From Pseudomonas sp. RGM2987 (GTDB lineage: Bacteria > Pseudomonadota > Gammaproteobacteria > Pseudomonadales > Pseudomonadaceae), in the NCBI RefSeq assembly GCF_022952855.1, contig NZ_JALJDX010000218.1, forward strand, positions 93,946 through 157,945: DNA of 64,000 bases. Direction: 5' to 3'. Each line of letters starts with the position of its first letter. Position 1 is the stretch's first letter. A model generated the notes under the pieces. The model worked only from the letters and a program-made list of their open reading frames with translations. It made no database searches and was not told the DNA's origin. The translations under genes were made by a program, and so were the position numbers. Shown here piece by piece: positions 43,431 to 53,800 of the stretch.

Positions 43431-43450
43431 GATCAATGAAATCATTGATC
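43431..43450. promoter_or_regulatory. Operator of the FitAB-type pair
   Basis: GATCAATGA-AA-TCATTGATC, a perfect 9+9 inverted repeat ending 14 nt upstream of the antitoxin start. Position and symmetry fit binding of a ribbon-helix-helix dimer pair. The rest of the gap to 43664 holds nothing recognised. Confidence 0.8.
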
Positions 43451-43664
43451 TCAAACTAGTTAAAAGCGCTTACATTGTCCAGCCGCTACTTACTAAATCA
43501 ATGGGAGCACTTCTCAACCGTCACCACCGGTCGATCAAAGCCACCGCTCTACGTGTCTCCCTTTCGTACGACCCCTCCCTCTTCGTCCTACCGCCTTTTT
43601 TCAACCTCTCCTGTACGGTCTCTCCTGAACAAGTACCTTCGTTCGAACAGGAGTTAAACCACAC

Positions 43665-46187
43665 ATGGACGTCAGCAACGACTCGCTGCTGCACAGGCTC
43701 GTCACCTTTCCCGACGACGATGGCAGCGCAAAAGCCAGCTTCATAGCAGCCTTGCAGCGAATGGGGTTGAAGTCGGTATTCGACATCGTGCGCATGGGCA
43801 AAACGCAGTTCGCTGTTGAGCTGGGCAAGCATACCGACGCGGATGTCGGGCAGGCCTATGACAGCGCAGCGAGTTACGCCCAGCAGATCGGCCGTCTTTA
43901 CCAGCAACAGCAATTATCGTCCGGCGATACCCGACGTCGCATTGGACGCGGCCTTAAGGCGGACTCAACGTCGGACTCCGTCAGCTATCAGTCGCTGTTC
44001 AAAGAGAACTGGGAGCAGTTCTGCAAGGACGGCGACATCGCCTCCATCGACTCACCCGTGGCTTACCTGCGGGCGCTGTATCTGTTTGCCGGGCAACTGG
44101 AAAACGCATCGTCATCGCCCCACAAGATCACGCTGGCGCAACGGCGCCCGGACCTCAAGGCGCTGATGCTCGATCACCAGAGTGCCTTCGTCGCGCAACC
44201 GATGCTGGGCATCGTCAATAACACCCTGCTCAGCGCGATCGAGGCTCATATCGCCAACGCCGGCAAGACCGTCCACCAAGTCTTGTCGAGCGAACATTAT
44301 CCCTTCTCCCTGCCCTACGACCTGCATCATCACCAATGCCTGCTCGGGCTGGGCGCAGATAAACCGGCGCTGGGTGAGTTGAATTATCGGATAAGCCTGA
44401 CGCTGCCGTTCTCACCCGGCGACGCAACCTACGGGCACGTTTCACAATCGCGAGTCGAGGCGCAAAAACTGCTGTCCGGGCTCAGCGCCGAGCAACAGAA
44501 ACTGCTCCTCGCACCGGTCAGCTCAGACGGTGACCTGCGAGTCCTGGAGAAAAGCTATGGCACTAAAGACACCCGGCGCCTGCATGAGCTGACCTTCTTC
44601 AAGGAACGCACCGGGTTGAGCACCGAACAGGTCGAGCAGTTGCTGGCGCAAGGCACCTACCTTCCGCGCACCTCGACCAACAGCCCTCCCGCCTCTCATT
44701 CCAATTATGGGAGCGGCTACATCAACGGGCCCGAAGGGACACCGGCCCTGGCGATTGTCCAGCCCGCGAATACCCTTGGCGGCACGTCCCGCGAACGTTT
44801 CGCCCGCATGCAGCGAATGATCCGGTTGCAGCGCTGGACCGGCATGTCCGTGGCAGAATTGGACACGCTGCTCGTCAACGCGTTGCGCTCGGAATACAAC
44901 GACGACATGACGCTCAACACCAACACCTTGCGCACGCTGGGCGTCTATCGGTATCTGAACCGTCGCCACGGCATCGCGCCTCAAGAGTTCGCTTCTCTGC
45001 TGCACGACATGCCGATTTCCGCTTGCGGCCAGCAGGTTCCGTTGTTCGACCAGGTGTTCAATCGCACCCAGTTGCTCGAACGCCCCCGGACAGAAGTGCT
45101 GGTCATGACGGATCTCAAGACCTTCAGCTACCTCGGCGCCGGCCTCGGGCTTGGCATTACCCAGGATGCGCTGTTGCTGCTGGCGAAGCAGACCGAGAAG
45201 TACCATTACTCGTTCAAGTACGACCTGCCCACGGTCTCGTCACTCTATCGCCAGGCCCGCGTTGCGCGGATGTTCGGGCTGTCCCCCGCTGAATGCACGA
45301 TGCTGGCACGCGTGTTGGGAGGGTCATATTTTTGCGAAATATTAGTCACCGGTGCACTGAACGCCACACCGTCCACATCCTCCGACATTCTCGACGTGCT
45401 GATGGCCCTGGATTGGGCAGTCGACTGGCTCAGGCAGAACAACCGTGACGTGACCCAGTGGTGTCGGCTGTTCGACACAACCGAAGATGACTTGCCGCTG
45501 AATCAGAACCTGGAAGAACGCCTGGCGATACTGCTGGCAGAGCCTATCGATCCCGGTGATGAACAGCGCCTGGTGGAAACCCTGTTGCACGACCTCGTCG
45601 ACTTGTCCGCCGAGTACATCCCTGGCGTGTTGCAAATGGCCGGCACCACCGCCGCCGAGATCGTCTCTGCCATCCAGGCGTCGCCGGGGAAAATGCCCCC
45701 GCCCTTGGCCTCGCTACTGCGTACCGCCCAAGCGTGCCATGGCCTGCATCTGAGTAGCAGCGCGCTGCAACGGCTGATCAGCCATCCCACGTGGCTGGCG
45801 TCCAGCAACCAAGGCACCCTCACGCCCCAGACACTGTACCTGCTCGAACGCTTCAGCGATTGCGCCCGCCATCAGGTCCGGTCGGAAGAACCGCTGCTGC
45901 ATTATTTGCAGCTCGCCAACCAACCCGGTTCGGCGGCGGACACCAATCGCCTGCTGGCCAAGCTACTGAATTGGGACACAACCGAAGTAAGCGACCTGAC
46001 CGCCCAACTAGCCCACCAACGCGCCCAGTCAATGGAAACCGTGGATTGGGTCATACGCTGCCAGGCGTGCTGCCAGCGCACCGGCCTGTCAGCAAGCCTC
46101 CTGCTCAAGGCCTGCGCACTGAATGCGGACAGCGAAACAGCGGATTGGCGCACCGTCGGCGAGGCGCTGATCGCGACCTGTCACTGA
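43665..46187 (+). CDS. tccA: Tc toxin A-subunit, N-terminal part (TccA-like, VRP1 domain)
   Basis: 840 residues. The start MDVSNDSLLHR has AGGAG 12 nt upstream. It follows the plan of TccA and the N-terminal half of TcdA/TcA proteins: an alpha-helical shell with the Salmonella virulence-plasmid 28 kDa (VRP1) region (NRTQLLERPRTEVLVMT-like, LGLGITQDALLLLAKQT). In Photorhabdus/Xenorhabdus Tcc loci the A subunit is split into TccA and TccB that together form the pentameric pore; the same is seen here. First gene of the four-gene Tc operon, 31 nt before tccB. Confidence 0.88.
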   Translation: MDVSNDSLLHRLVTFPDDDGSAKASFIAALQRMGLKSVFDIVRMGKTQFAVELGKHTDADVGQAYDSAASYAQQIGRLYQQQQLSSGDTRRRIGRGLKADSTSDSVSYQSLFKENWEQFCKDGDIASIDSPVAYLRALYLFAGQLENASSSPHKITLAQRRPDLKALMLDHQSAFVAQPMLGIVNNTLLSAIEAHIANAGKTVHQVLSSEHYPFSLPYDLHHHQCLLGLGADKPALGELNYRISLTLPFSPGDATYGHVSQSRVEAQKLLSGLSAEQQKLLLAPVSSDGDLRVLEKSYGTKDTRRLHELTFFKERTGLSTEQVEQLLAQGTYLPRTSTNSPPASHSNYGSGYINGPEGTPALAIVQPANTLGGTSRERFARMQRMIRLQRWTGMSVAELDTLLVNALRSEYNDDMTLNTNTLRTLGVYRYLNRRHGIAPQEFASLLHDMPISACGQQVPLFDQVFNRTQLLERPRTEVLVMTDLKTFSYLGAGLGLGITQDALLLLAKQTEKYHYSFKYDLPTVSSLYRQARVARMFGLSPAECTMLARVLGGSYFCEILVTGALNATPSTSSDILDVLMALDWAVDWLRQNNRDVTQWCRLFDTTEDDLPLNQNLEERLAILLAEPIDPGDEQRLVETLLHDLVDLSAEYIPGVLQMAGTTAAEIVSAIQASPGKMPPPLASLLRTAQACHGLHLSSSALQRLISHPTWLASSNQGTLTPQTLYLLERFSDCARHQVRSEEPLLHYLQLANQPGSAADTNRLLAKLLNWDTTEVSDLTAQLAHQRAQSMETVDWVIRCQACCQRTGLSASLLLKACALNADSETADWRTVGEALIATCH

Positions 46188-46218
46188 CCCGCCCTTCTTC
46201 AACATTCAAGGATTGAAT

Positions 46219-49200
46219 ATGACCGTTGCGATTAAAAAGCAGTTGGATGAAAGCCTGCGCGATGCGTTGCTGGCGCTGTACCTGAACAAGGTCGTGCCCG
46301 ATAACGCCGTGACACGTAACCTGACGCTCAAGACCGCCGAAGATCTCTACGAATACTGGTTGCTCGATGTGCTGGTGGGCCAGGACGTGCCCACTACCCC
46401 GGTGGCGTGTGCCATCGCCAGCCTGCAGCAGTACATCCACCGCATCCTGATGAATATGGAACCCGGCTACGACTCGGCAAGCCTGGCTGCCGAGCACCTG
46501 CCGACCTGGCGCAACCAACTGCATCAGTACGCCAGCTGGGCCGCCCATCAGAAGCTGCTCTATTTTCCAGCGCTTTACCTGGACCCGTTACTGAGGGCCG
46601 ATAAGAGCGACAACTTCCGACAACTGGAAAACGACCTCAGCCAGAACCGGCTTCAACCCGATGCCGTGCAGTCAGCCGTCATGGCGTACCTGACCCGGTT
46701 CGAAGAAGTCGCCAACCTGAATATCCTCAACGGTTACATCGATGGCGAGGACTTTGCCAACAGCACCTACTATTTCATTGCCAAATCCCGTACGGAGAAC
46801 AGCTACTTCTGGCGTTCGTTGAACATGGCGCAGCGCCCGCTCGATGGCCCACCACCGCCCCCGCCGGCTCCCGCACTAAAACTGGACCAGCCGGATCCGT
46901 CTGCCTGGTCGGACTGGGAAAAGGCCAACGTCCCTATCCCCGAGAACGCCGCCGAGCACACGATTCGTCCCGTCTGGTTCAACAACCGTCTGTTTGTCGT
47001 CTGGGCAGAATGCATTCATCAGGACCCGTCAGCCTTCAGCAGCGACCCCACGAGTGCCAACGCAGCGCTACCCGGCAGCCACCGCCCGCTCTTGCGCATG
47101 AGCTATTGCTTCAAAAAATCGGATGGTAGCTGGAGTACTCCGCGGGTCGGCCTGCAAGGCTATTTCGAGAACACGACACTTGGCAGCAAGGACGTGGAGG
47201 CAATCAAGGCATCGATCAGCACGGTGGCTGTGCATCACCGCCAAGGCTCGCACGAAACGTTGTTTCTGGCCTTGTGTGGCTATGCGCCGAAGACGGATTC
47301 GCGCATCACCAATGGCAGTGTCCTGACCTTCATCAAGTCGACTTGCATCGATAAGCACCTCACCCCCGAGCCGGATAGCTCATCCTCTACTGCTGCCGAG
47401 AAAACCCTCACAGAGGCCGCCGTCCAGCGCATTCAAACAGCGACGTCTCTGGAAGTCGGGTTCGCAGAAACCGACCTACCCAGCAACATGGACGTCACCA
47501 TGTCCGATTTCGAAGGTAACGTCGAAGGAGGCTATCGAGATCGGATACACATCAGCCACATCAAGAGCGCTTCCACGCTCACGCTGCGTATGACGGCAAG
47601 CATCGCCTTTACCCAGGCTGGGTCGGTTCCAACCCGGTCAAGGGACGAGATGCGATTGAGAGTCCATAACGCCCCTCATCGTGAACCGCAAATGACAATG
47701 TATCTGGTGGTGCCTGCCCGAAGCCTGCCACAAACACCTTATATGCCGCTCAGTGAGTTCTCGGGCCTCTATCTCACCGACACCCAGGCTCCCTTGGACC
47801 GCAGCTACAGGTTTTCCTTCACACACATGGCTGATGCGCTTAGAGACAGTGAGCAGTCGCCGGGTATCACGCTGCAGTCCAGTCACATGAACCTTGAAGG
47901 GAAATTCGTTTCTACAGCCGCCATACGAAACTTGATCAAGGTGAGCCGGCTTCGTAATAACAGCTCCCAAACCCGATACTCGGAAACCGTAACGCTACAA
48001 GCAGAGCACTCCAAAGCCATCGACGTGGAGGGCGTCATGGTTCTCTGTGATGAGCCGCTGGACAAACAGTATGTGGTCTTCCGGCAACCCGAGGCGCCGC
48101 CCCCCCGCCCCCTGACCTACGAGGACCTGACGGTTGTGGCCGAGTCCACCCCCGCAGAGCTTCTGCCGGATGCCTTTGAGTTCCCATGGCCCAGCACCGA
48201 GCTCAATGCGGACGGTGCCACCCTCTTTCTCGGGGTGGCGTTCGTGCATCCCCGAGAACCGACAAAGAAGCTCTATTCCATCCTCAAAGCCATCACCCTG
48301 AAGCGCCCCCTCAAGCGCCAACAACCTCCGGGCATCACCCAAGTCACGACGCCTGGGCTCGGGACCACCCAGTTCATCGATTTCTCCAGATCCGCGATCC
48401 AGAACAGTGATCCCAACGACCGATTACGCCCGCCAATCCGATTGAACACGGTGTTCGCCGCCGAACTGGTCCGTCGAGCCGAGAACAGCCTGGATGCGCT
48501 GTTCGACTTGGCGACCCAACACCTGCCGGAGCCCTTCGTGCCCGGTGACTCTAGCAACTGGATGGATTTTCACGGACCTTATGGCCGCTACTTCACCGAG
48601 CTGTTCCTCTACGTACCCTGGCTGGTCGCCCAGCGGTTGAATACCGAGCAGCGATACGAGGACGCTGAACGCTGGCTGCGCCATATCTTCGATCCGGGTC
48701 GCAACAACGGCGACCACTGGAGAAGCATGCCGTTGATCGATAACGGCAGGCCTTCGTACGCCAGCCAAACGCCCCATGCCCCCCACCAGATTGCCCTCAG
48801 TCACCCGGTGCACTTTCGCAAGGCGTTGTATTTTCTGTACCTCGATATCCTGCTCAACCGAGGCGACGCCGCGTACCGCGAGCTGACACCCGACAGTCTC
48901 AGCGAGGCGAAGCTCTGGTATGCGCGGGCACTGCACCTGCTAGGGCCTCGGGCCGAGGTTCAACCACTTGTTCAATGGCCACGTATCAGCCTGCAAACGT
49001 TGAGCGAAACCAGCAATGAACACCTGCGCCGGTTCGAGTACGCGCTGACAAACTCCACCGCCAACCACGCACTCCACCTGTTGGGCGAAAGCAGCTCGCC
49101 GCCGTCCCTGCCCGCCATCGATACGCCGTATCTGCGCGTCCCCTTCCATCCCGAACTGCGCAAGCGCTGGGACATTACTGAAAGTCGCCTGTACAACTTG

Positions 49201-50814
49201 CGGCACAACCTCGACATCGCCGGCAAGCCGCTGCATCTACCGATGTTTGCGCCTCCCCTGGACCCACACGCATTGACCAGCGCCAGCGGCCTGGACCTTT
49301 CGCGCAGCGCAGCAACGAGGTTACCGAACACCCCGATCCCACCCTATCGCTTCACCGCTGTGTACAACCAGGCCCAGGCGGCAGTGGAAAGCCTGTGCCA
49401 GTTTGGCGCCGCCTTGCTCTCGCTGATCGAACGCAAGGAGCAGGCGCAGTTGCAGGAACTCCAGCAACAGCAAGCCTGGGACCTGGCGAAACGGTCCGTC
49501 GACCTGCATCACCAGGCGCTCAACATCGACCGGCATAACCGCCAGGCACTGCTGGCCAGCCAGGCTGTCGTCCAGGGTCGGCTGCACCATTATCAGCAGT
49601 TGCTGGATAACGGCCTCAGTGAAATCGAGACCGAGGCCAGTGAGTTGTACTTGAGCAGCGGCTCCTCGGAACTCGATGCATCGAACGCACAGGTCGTGGC
49701 GGGCAGCCTGATGATGATGCCGAACATTTTTGGTTTCAGCGTGGGAGGCAGCCGTTGGGAAGGAGCGCTGCACGCTGCCGCTGCCTTGGCCCAAGGCGGC
49801 GCCATCAGGGATCGCACCTGCGCCCAGAACCTCGACCGTACGGCACAATTCACGCGTCGTCGGGAGGACTGGACCCTGGCCCACGATCAGGCGCGGCTTG
49901 AATTGGCTCAGATCGACGCCCAGCTGGGATCTTGCGCCGCGCAGGAAACCGCCACACGCCTGCAACTGCGCCTGGCAGAGTCGAGCCTGAGCCAAGCCAA
50001 GGCCAACTACGACTTGCTTAGCAAGCGCTTTACCAAAGCGCAGTTGTACCAATGGCTGAACAGCCAGTTCGCCGCGCTCTACCGCCAGGCCTACGACGCA
50101 ACCTCGGCCCTGTGCCTGGAAGCTGAAGCCTGTTGGCAATATGAGCTGGCGGATTTCAGCACGCGGTTCATCCAACCCGAGGCCTGGAATACCACCTATC
50201 GAGGACTCGGCGCGGGCGAGCAGTTGAAACTGAACCTGTTGAATATGCAGGCCCAATACCTGCGACGTCACGAGCGGGAGCTGGAAATTCGCAAAACGGT
50301 GTCGTTGCGGCATCTGAAGGATCAGGCGCCAAGCAGCCCTATCAACCAGGATTGGGCGCACATTCATACCGCCTTGAAGGAAGGCCAGTGCAAATTCGAG
50401 TTGACCCACGAACTCTTCGAAGACGACTACAAGGACCAGCAACATTATCTGCGGCGCATCAAGACCATCAGCGTCTCCCTGCCGGCTGTTGTGGGCCCCT
50501 ATGAAAACATTCGAGCCACACTGACCCAGACCGCCAGCAAAGTGTTCTTGGCTGCAGGTGATCGAGGCGAAGCCATTGAGAGCCGGCGCGCCCACCAACA
50601 AGTTGCCCTCTCAACCGGCGTCGATGACAACGGTCTGTTCACCCTGAACTTCAACGATGAACGCTACCTGCCCTTCGAATACACCGGCGCCATTTCCAAA
50701 TGGCAGCTGACCTTCCCGAATCCGGAAAAACAACAGGACCTGCTTGAATCGCTGACCGACATCATCGTGCATGTCAGCTATACGGCCCGGGTCGGCGGAG
50801 GTTCCCATGAATGA
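46219..50814 (+). CDS. tccB: Tc toxin A-subunit, C-terminal part (TccB-like, pore-forming and TcB-binding)
   Basis: 1531 residues from the ATG at 46219 (AAGGA 7 nt upstream); a TTG two codons earlier is also in frame. It begins with TcA linker helices (MTVAIKKQLDESLRDALLALYLN). The neuraminidase-like and receptor-binding beta region follows (RPVWFNNRLFVVWAE, FFDLATQHLPEP-like segment). The long coiled-coil/pore region includes the glycine/alanine-rich tip near NIFGFSVGGSRWEGALHAAAALAQGG. The TcB-binding end holds GPYENIRATLTQTAS and RYLPFEYTGAISKWQLTFP. The length matches TccB. Overlaps the next gene by 8 nt. Confidence 0.9.
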   Translation: MTVAIKKQLDESLRDALLALYLNKVVPDNAVTRNLTLKTAEDLYEYWLLDVLVGQDVPTTPVACAIASLQQYIHRILMNMEPGYDSASLAAEHLPTWRNQLHQYASWAAHQKLLYFPALYLDPLLRADKSDNFRQLENDLSQNRLQPDAVQSAVMAYLTRFEEVANLNILNGYIDGEDFANSTYYFIAKSRTENSYFWRSLNMAQRPLDGPPPPPPAPALKLDQPDPSAWSDWEKANVPIPENAAEHTIRPVWFNNRLFVVWAECIHQDPSAFSSDPTSANAALPGSHRPLLRMSYCFKKSDGSWSTPRVGLQGYFENTTLGSKDVEAIKASISTVAVHHRQGSHETLFLALCGYAPKTDSRITNGSVLTFIKSTCIDKHLTPEPDSSSSTAAEKTLTEAAVQRIQTATSLEVGFAETDLPSNMDVTMSDFEGNVEGGYRDRIHISHIKSASTLTLRMTASIAFTQAGSVPTRSRDEMRLRVHNAPHREPQMTMYLVVPARSLPQTPYMPLSEFSGLYLTDTQAPLDRSYRFSFTHMADALRDSEQSPGITLQSSHMNLEGKFVSTAAIRNLIKVSRLRNNSSQTRYSETVTLQAEHSKAIDVEGVMVLCDEPLDKQYVVFRQPEAPPPRPLTYEDLTVVAESTPAELLPDAFEFPWPSTELNADGATLFLGVAFVHPREPTKKLYSILKAITLKRPLKRQQPPGITQVTTPGLGTTQFIDFSRSAIQNSDPNDRLRPPIRLNTVFAAELVRRAENSLDALFDLATQHLPEPFVPGDSSNWMDFHGPYGRYFTELFLYVPWLVAQRLNTEQRYEDAERWLRHIFDPGRNNGDHWRSMPLIDNGRPSYASQTPHAPHQIALSHPVHFRKALYFLYLDILLNRGDAAYRELTPDSLSEAKLWYARALHLLGPRAEVQPLVQWPRISLQTLSETSNEHLRRFEYALTNSTANHALHLLGESSSPPSLPAIDTPYLRVPFHPELRKRWDITESRLYNLRHNLDIAGKPLHLPMFAPPLDPHALTSASGLDLSRSAATRLPNTPIPPYRFTAVYNQAQAAVESLCQFGAALLSLIERKEQAQLQELQQQQAWDLAKRSVDLHHQALNIDRHNRQALLASQAVVQGRLHHYQQLLDNGLSEIETEASELYLSSGSSELDASNAQVVAGSLMMMPNIFGFSVGGSRWEGALHAAAALAQGGAIRDRTCAQNLDRTAQFTRRREDWTLAHDQARLELAQIDAQLGSCAAQETATRLQLRLAESSLSQAKANYDLLSKRFTKAQLYQWLNSQFAALYRQAYDATSALCLEAEACWQYELADFSTRFIQPEAWNTTYRGLGAGEQLKLNLLNMQAQYLRRHERELEIRKTVSLRHLKDQAPSSPINQDWAHIHTALKEGQCKFELTHELFEDDYKDQQHYLRRIKTISVSLPAVVGPYENIRATLTQTASKVFLAAGDRGEAIESRRAHQQVALSTGVDDNGLFTLNFNDERYLPFEYTGAISKWQLTFPNPEKQQDLLESLTDIIVHVSYTARVGGGSHE

Positions 50815-53800
50815 ACACAGCGCGCTGCCCGTGTCCGCGCCGTCATTGCCCAAAGGTGGCGGCGCGATCCAGAGCATCGGCAAAGGCCTGGGCACTGTCG
50901 GCGTCCACGGCACGGCGACCTATGAAATTGCCCTGCCGATTTCGCCGGGCCGTGGCTTTGCCCCGCCTTTATCGCTGGCTTATTCCAGCTCGGCCGGCAA
51001 CGGCGTGTTCGGCATCGGTTGGGGCCTGTCAATGCCGAGCGTGGCGCGAAGCACCCGCCACGGTGTGCCAGCCTATGATGACGATGACGAGATCATCGGC
51101 CCCGACACAGTGGCGTGGTTGCCCGAGCGCGATGCACGGGGCGCTGTCCATGCTACGCATGTCCACCGCTACAACAATCTGGAACTGGGCAAGCGCTACA
51201 CGGTGGTCCGTCATCACCCGAGAGTCGAAAGCCGCTTCGATCGGATCGAGCATTGGTCGTCGGCGGATGACAAACCGGGATTCTGGCTCGTACACGGTGC
51301 CGATGGCTGCCTGCATGTCTTCGGAAAAACCCTCTATGCGCGTCGAGCCGATCCCCGGGATGCGAGCCGTGTCGGCGAGTGGCTGCTGGAGGAGAGCCTG
51401 AACGCCCACGGTGAGCATATTCTTTACCACTACAAGACCGACACGAGCGCCCAGCGTTATCTGAGCCGCGTGAGCTATGGCAATTTCCAGGCCGATGCCG
51501 ACCTTTACCTGTGGCACGCCGACCGGCTGGCGTCTGCGCAATGGCATTTCGAACTGGTGGTCGACTACGGCGAGCGGAGCACCGAGTACGAACACGTACC
51601 GCGCTATGAAAGCCAGCAATGGCTGGCCCGGGGCGATGGTTTTTCCGGCTTCGCCTACGGCTTTGAATTACGCACCGAACGACTGTGTCGCCAGGTGCTG
51701 ATGTTTCACCGCTTTGCCGGGGAATGGGGCCCCGATCCCGTACTGGTGCGCCGCCTGCTGCTCGGCTACCGCCAGACGCCCCAGGGTTATCACCAGTTGG
51801 TCACGGCTCACGACCAGGGGTTCGGGGAGGCGCAAACCATCGATAACCGTCCGCCGGTCGAGTTCAGCTACAGCGTGTTCACCCTTCCTGGGGAATCCAG
51901 CGCCTGGCAACCTTGGCAAGACATGCCGGGGCTCGACGAAGCCACGGGTTATCAATGGGTGGATCTGTACGGCGAAGGCCTCCCCGGTCTGCTCTATCGG
52001 GGCGAGGCGTGCTGGTACTACCGTGAGCCCCTGCGAGCCAAGGCCGACAGCGATGACGTCGCCTACGGTCAATGGCGAGCGCTGCCGCGGCTTCCCGTGG
52101 CGGATCCGGCCAGCCCCGTGCAGCAAGCACTGATCGACCTCACCGGCGATGGTCGACTGGACTGGGTCGTCGCCCAACCGGGACTGAGCGGTTTTTTCTC
52201 CCTGGGCCCGGATCGAGACTGGACGGATTTCGCTACCTTCAAGGCGTTCCCCCCTGCGTTCTTCAGCTCGCAGGGGCAGTTGGCCGACCTGATGGGCGCC
52301 GGCCTCAGCGACCTGGCGTTGATCGGCCCGCGCAGCGTTCGTCTGTACGCCAACCTGCGGGAAGACGGTTTTGCCCCCGCCCGTGAAGCAGCCCGTGACG
52401 TCGAGGACGATACCCTCCCGATCATCAGCCACTGCCCCAGCGAACTGGTGGCGTTCAGCGACGTCCTGGGCAGCGGCCAGCAGCACCTGGTGCGCATTCG
52501 CCACAACGAAGTGAAGTGCTGGCCGAACCTGGGCCGTGGGCGTTTCGGCCAAGGCATCGTGCTGGGCTCGCCTGACCTCGCGCACGAAAATTTCGACGCC
52601 TCGCGGATCCGCCTGGCGGACCTGGATGGCTCCGGCGCCGTCGACCTGATCTACCTGCAAGCGCATCAGGCGCTGATCTTCATGAACCGTGGCGGCAACG
52701 GCTTCAACCCACCCGTTGCCCTGCCATGGCCGGGAGGCATGCGCTACGACAGCTTATGCCAGGTGAACATCGTCGACTTACAGGGGCTGGGCTGCTCCAG
52801 CCTGATCCTGAGCGCGCCCCACAGTGGGGGCCGACACTGGCGCTGCGATTTCGTCAGCGCAAAGCCCTACCTGCTCACGGGCACGAATAACAACGCCGGC
52901 GCGGCCAACCGCATCCGTTACCGAAGCTCGGCGCAGGAATGGCTGGATGAGAAAGCGCAGAGGATGGCAGCCGGCCAGCCCCTGACCTGCCACGTGCCTC
53001 TGGTTCTGCATGTGGTTTCGAGTCATACCCAAGTGGATGAAATAACCGGCAACCAACTGTCCCGCCGCTACGCTTACCGCCAGGGTTACTACGACGGCAA
53101 GGAGCGGGAATTTCGCGGCTTCGGCCTGCTGCTGCAAACCGACCATGAAACCCACCCTGCCGATACCGATCCCCAGGGTTTCACTGCGGCCTGCCTGAAG
53201 AAGAGCTGGTTTCACACCGGGCAGGCACCCGACCTGTCGCGTAACGCTTATAGCCACGCCGACCCGCAGGCCGTCGCTCTGGGCAAGACAGTACTCTGCC
53301 AATACCAGCCGGATACCGGCAACGACACATTCGTCGCTGCCCCTAGCCCGGCCACGCTTGATGAAATGTCTCGCGCCCTGAGTGGCCTGTTGTTGCGCAG
53401 CGAGGTATTCGGCGGCGGCACGACCCTGTATTCGACCCGGGAGAACCGCTATGGGGTGCGTCTGCTCCAGGCACCCGAGGGCAAACGGGGTCATGGGCGG
53501 ATGCTGCCGCTGCTGCTGGAGTCGAACCATTATCAGTACGAAGGCTTGAGCGACGACCCGCAATGCCGGCATACCTTCAATTTGCAGCATGACGGGTATG
53601 GCTCACTGACCCACAGCGTCGACGTCCATTACGCCCGGCGTAAAACCGTCAATGACTTGCCCCCGTTCAATGACCCCGACCAGCAGCGCTGGTGGCGCGA
53701 TGCGCATGATCCGGCGCAACAGTTTCATTACCTGACCGAAACCCGCGCCGAGTACATCCATTTGCAAGGCCCGCAAGCCTGGCGCCTAGGCCTGCCTTAT

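Noticed and set aside
49321..50601. 426-codon minus-strand frame opposite tccB
   Set aside because: Shadow of the TccB pore region; no start signal or family.
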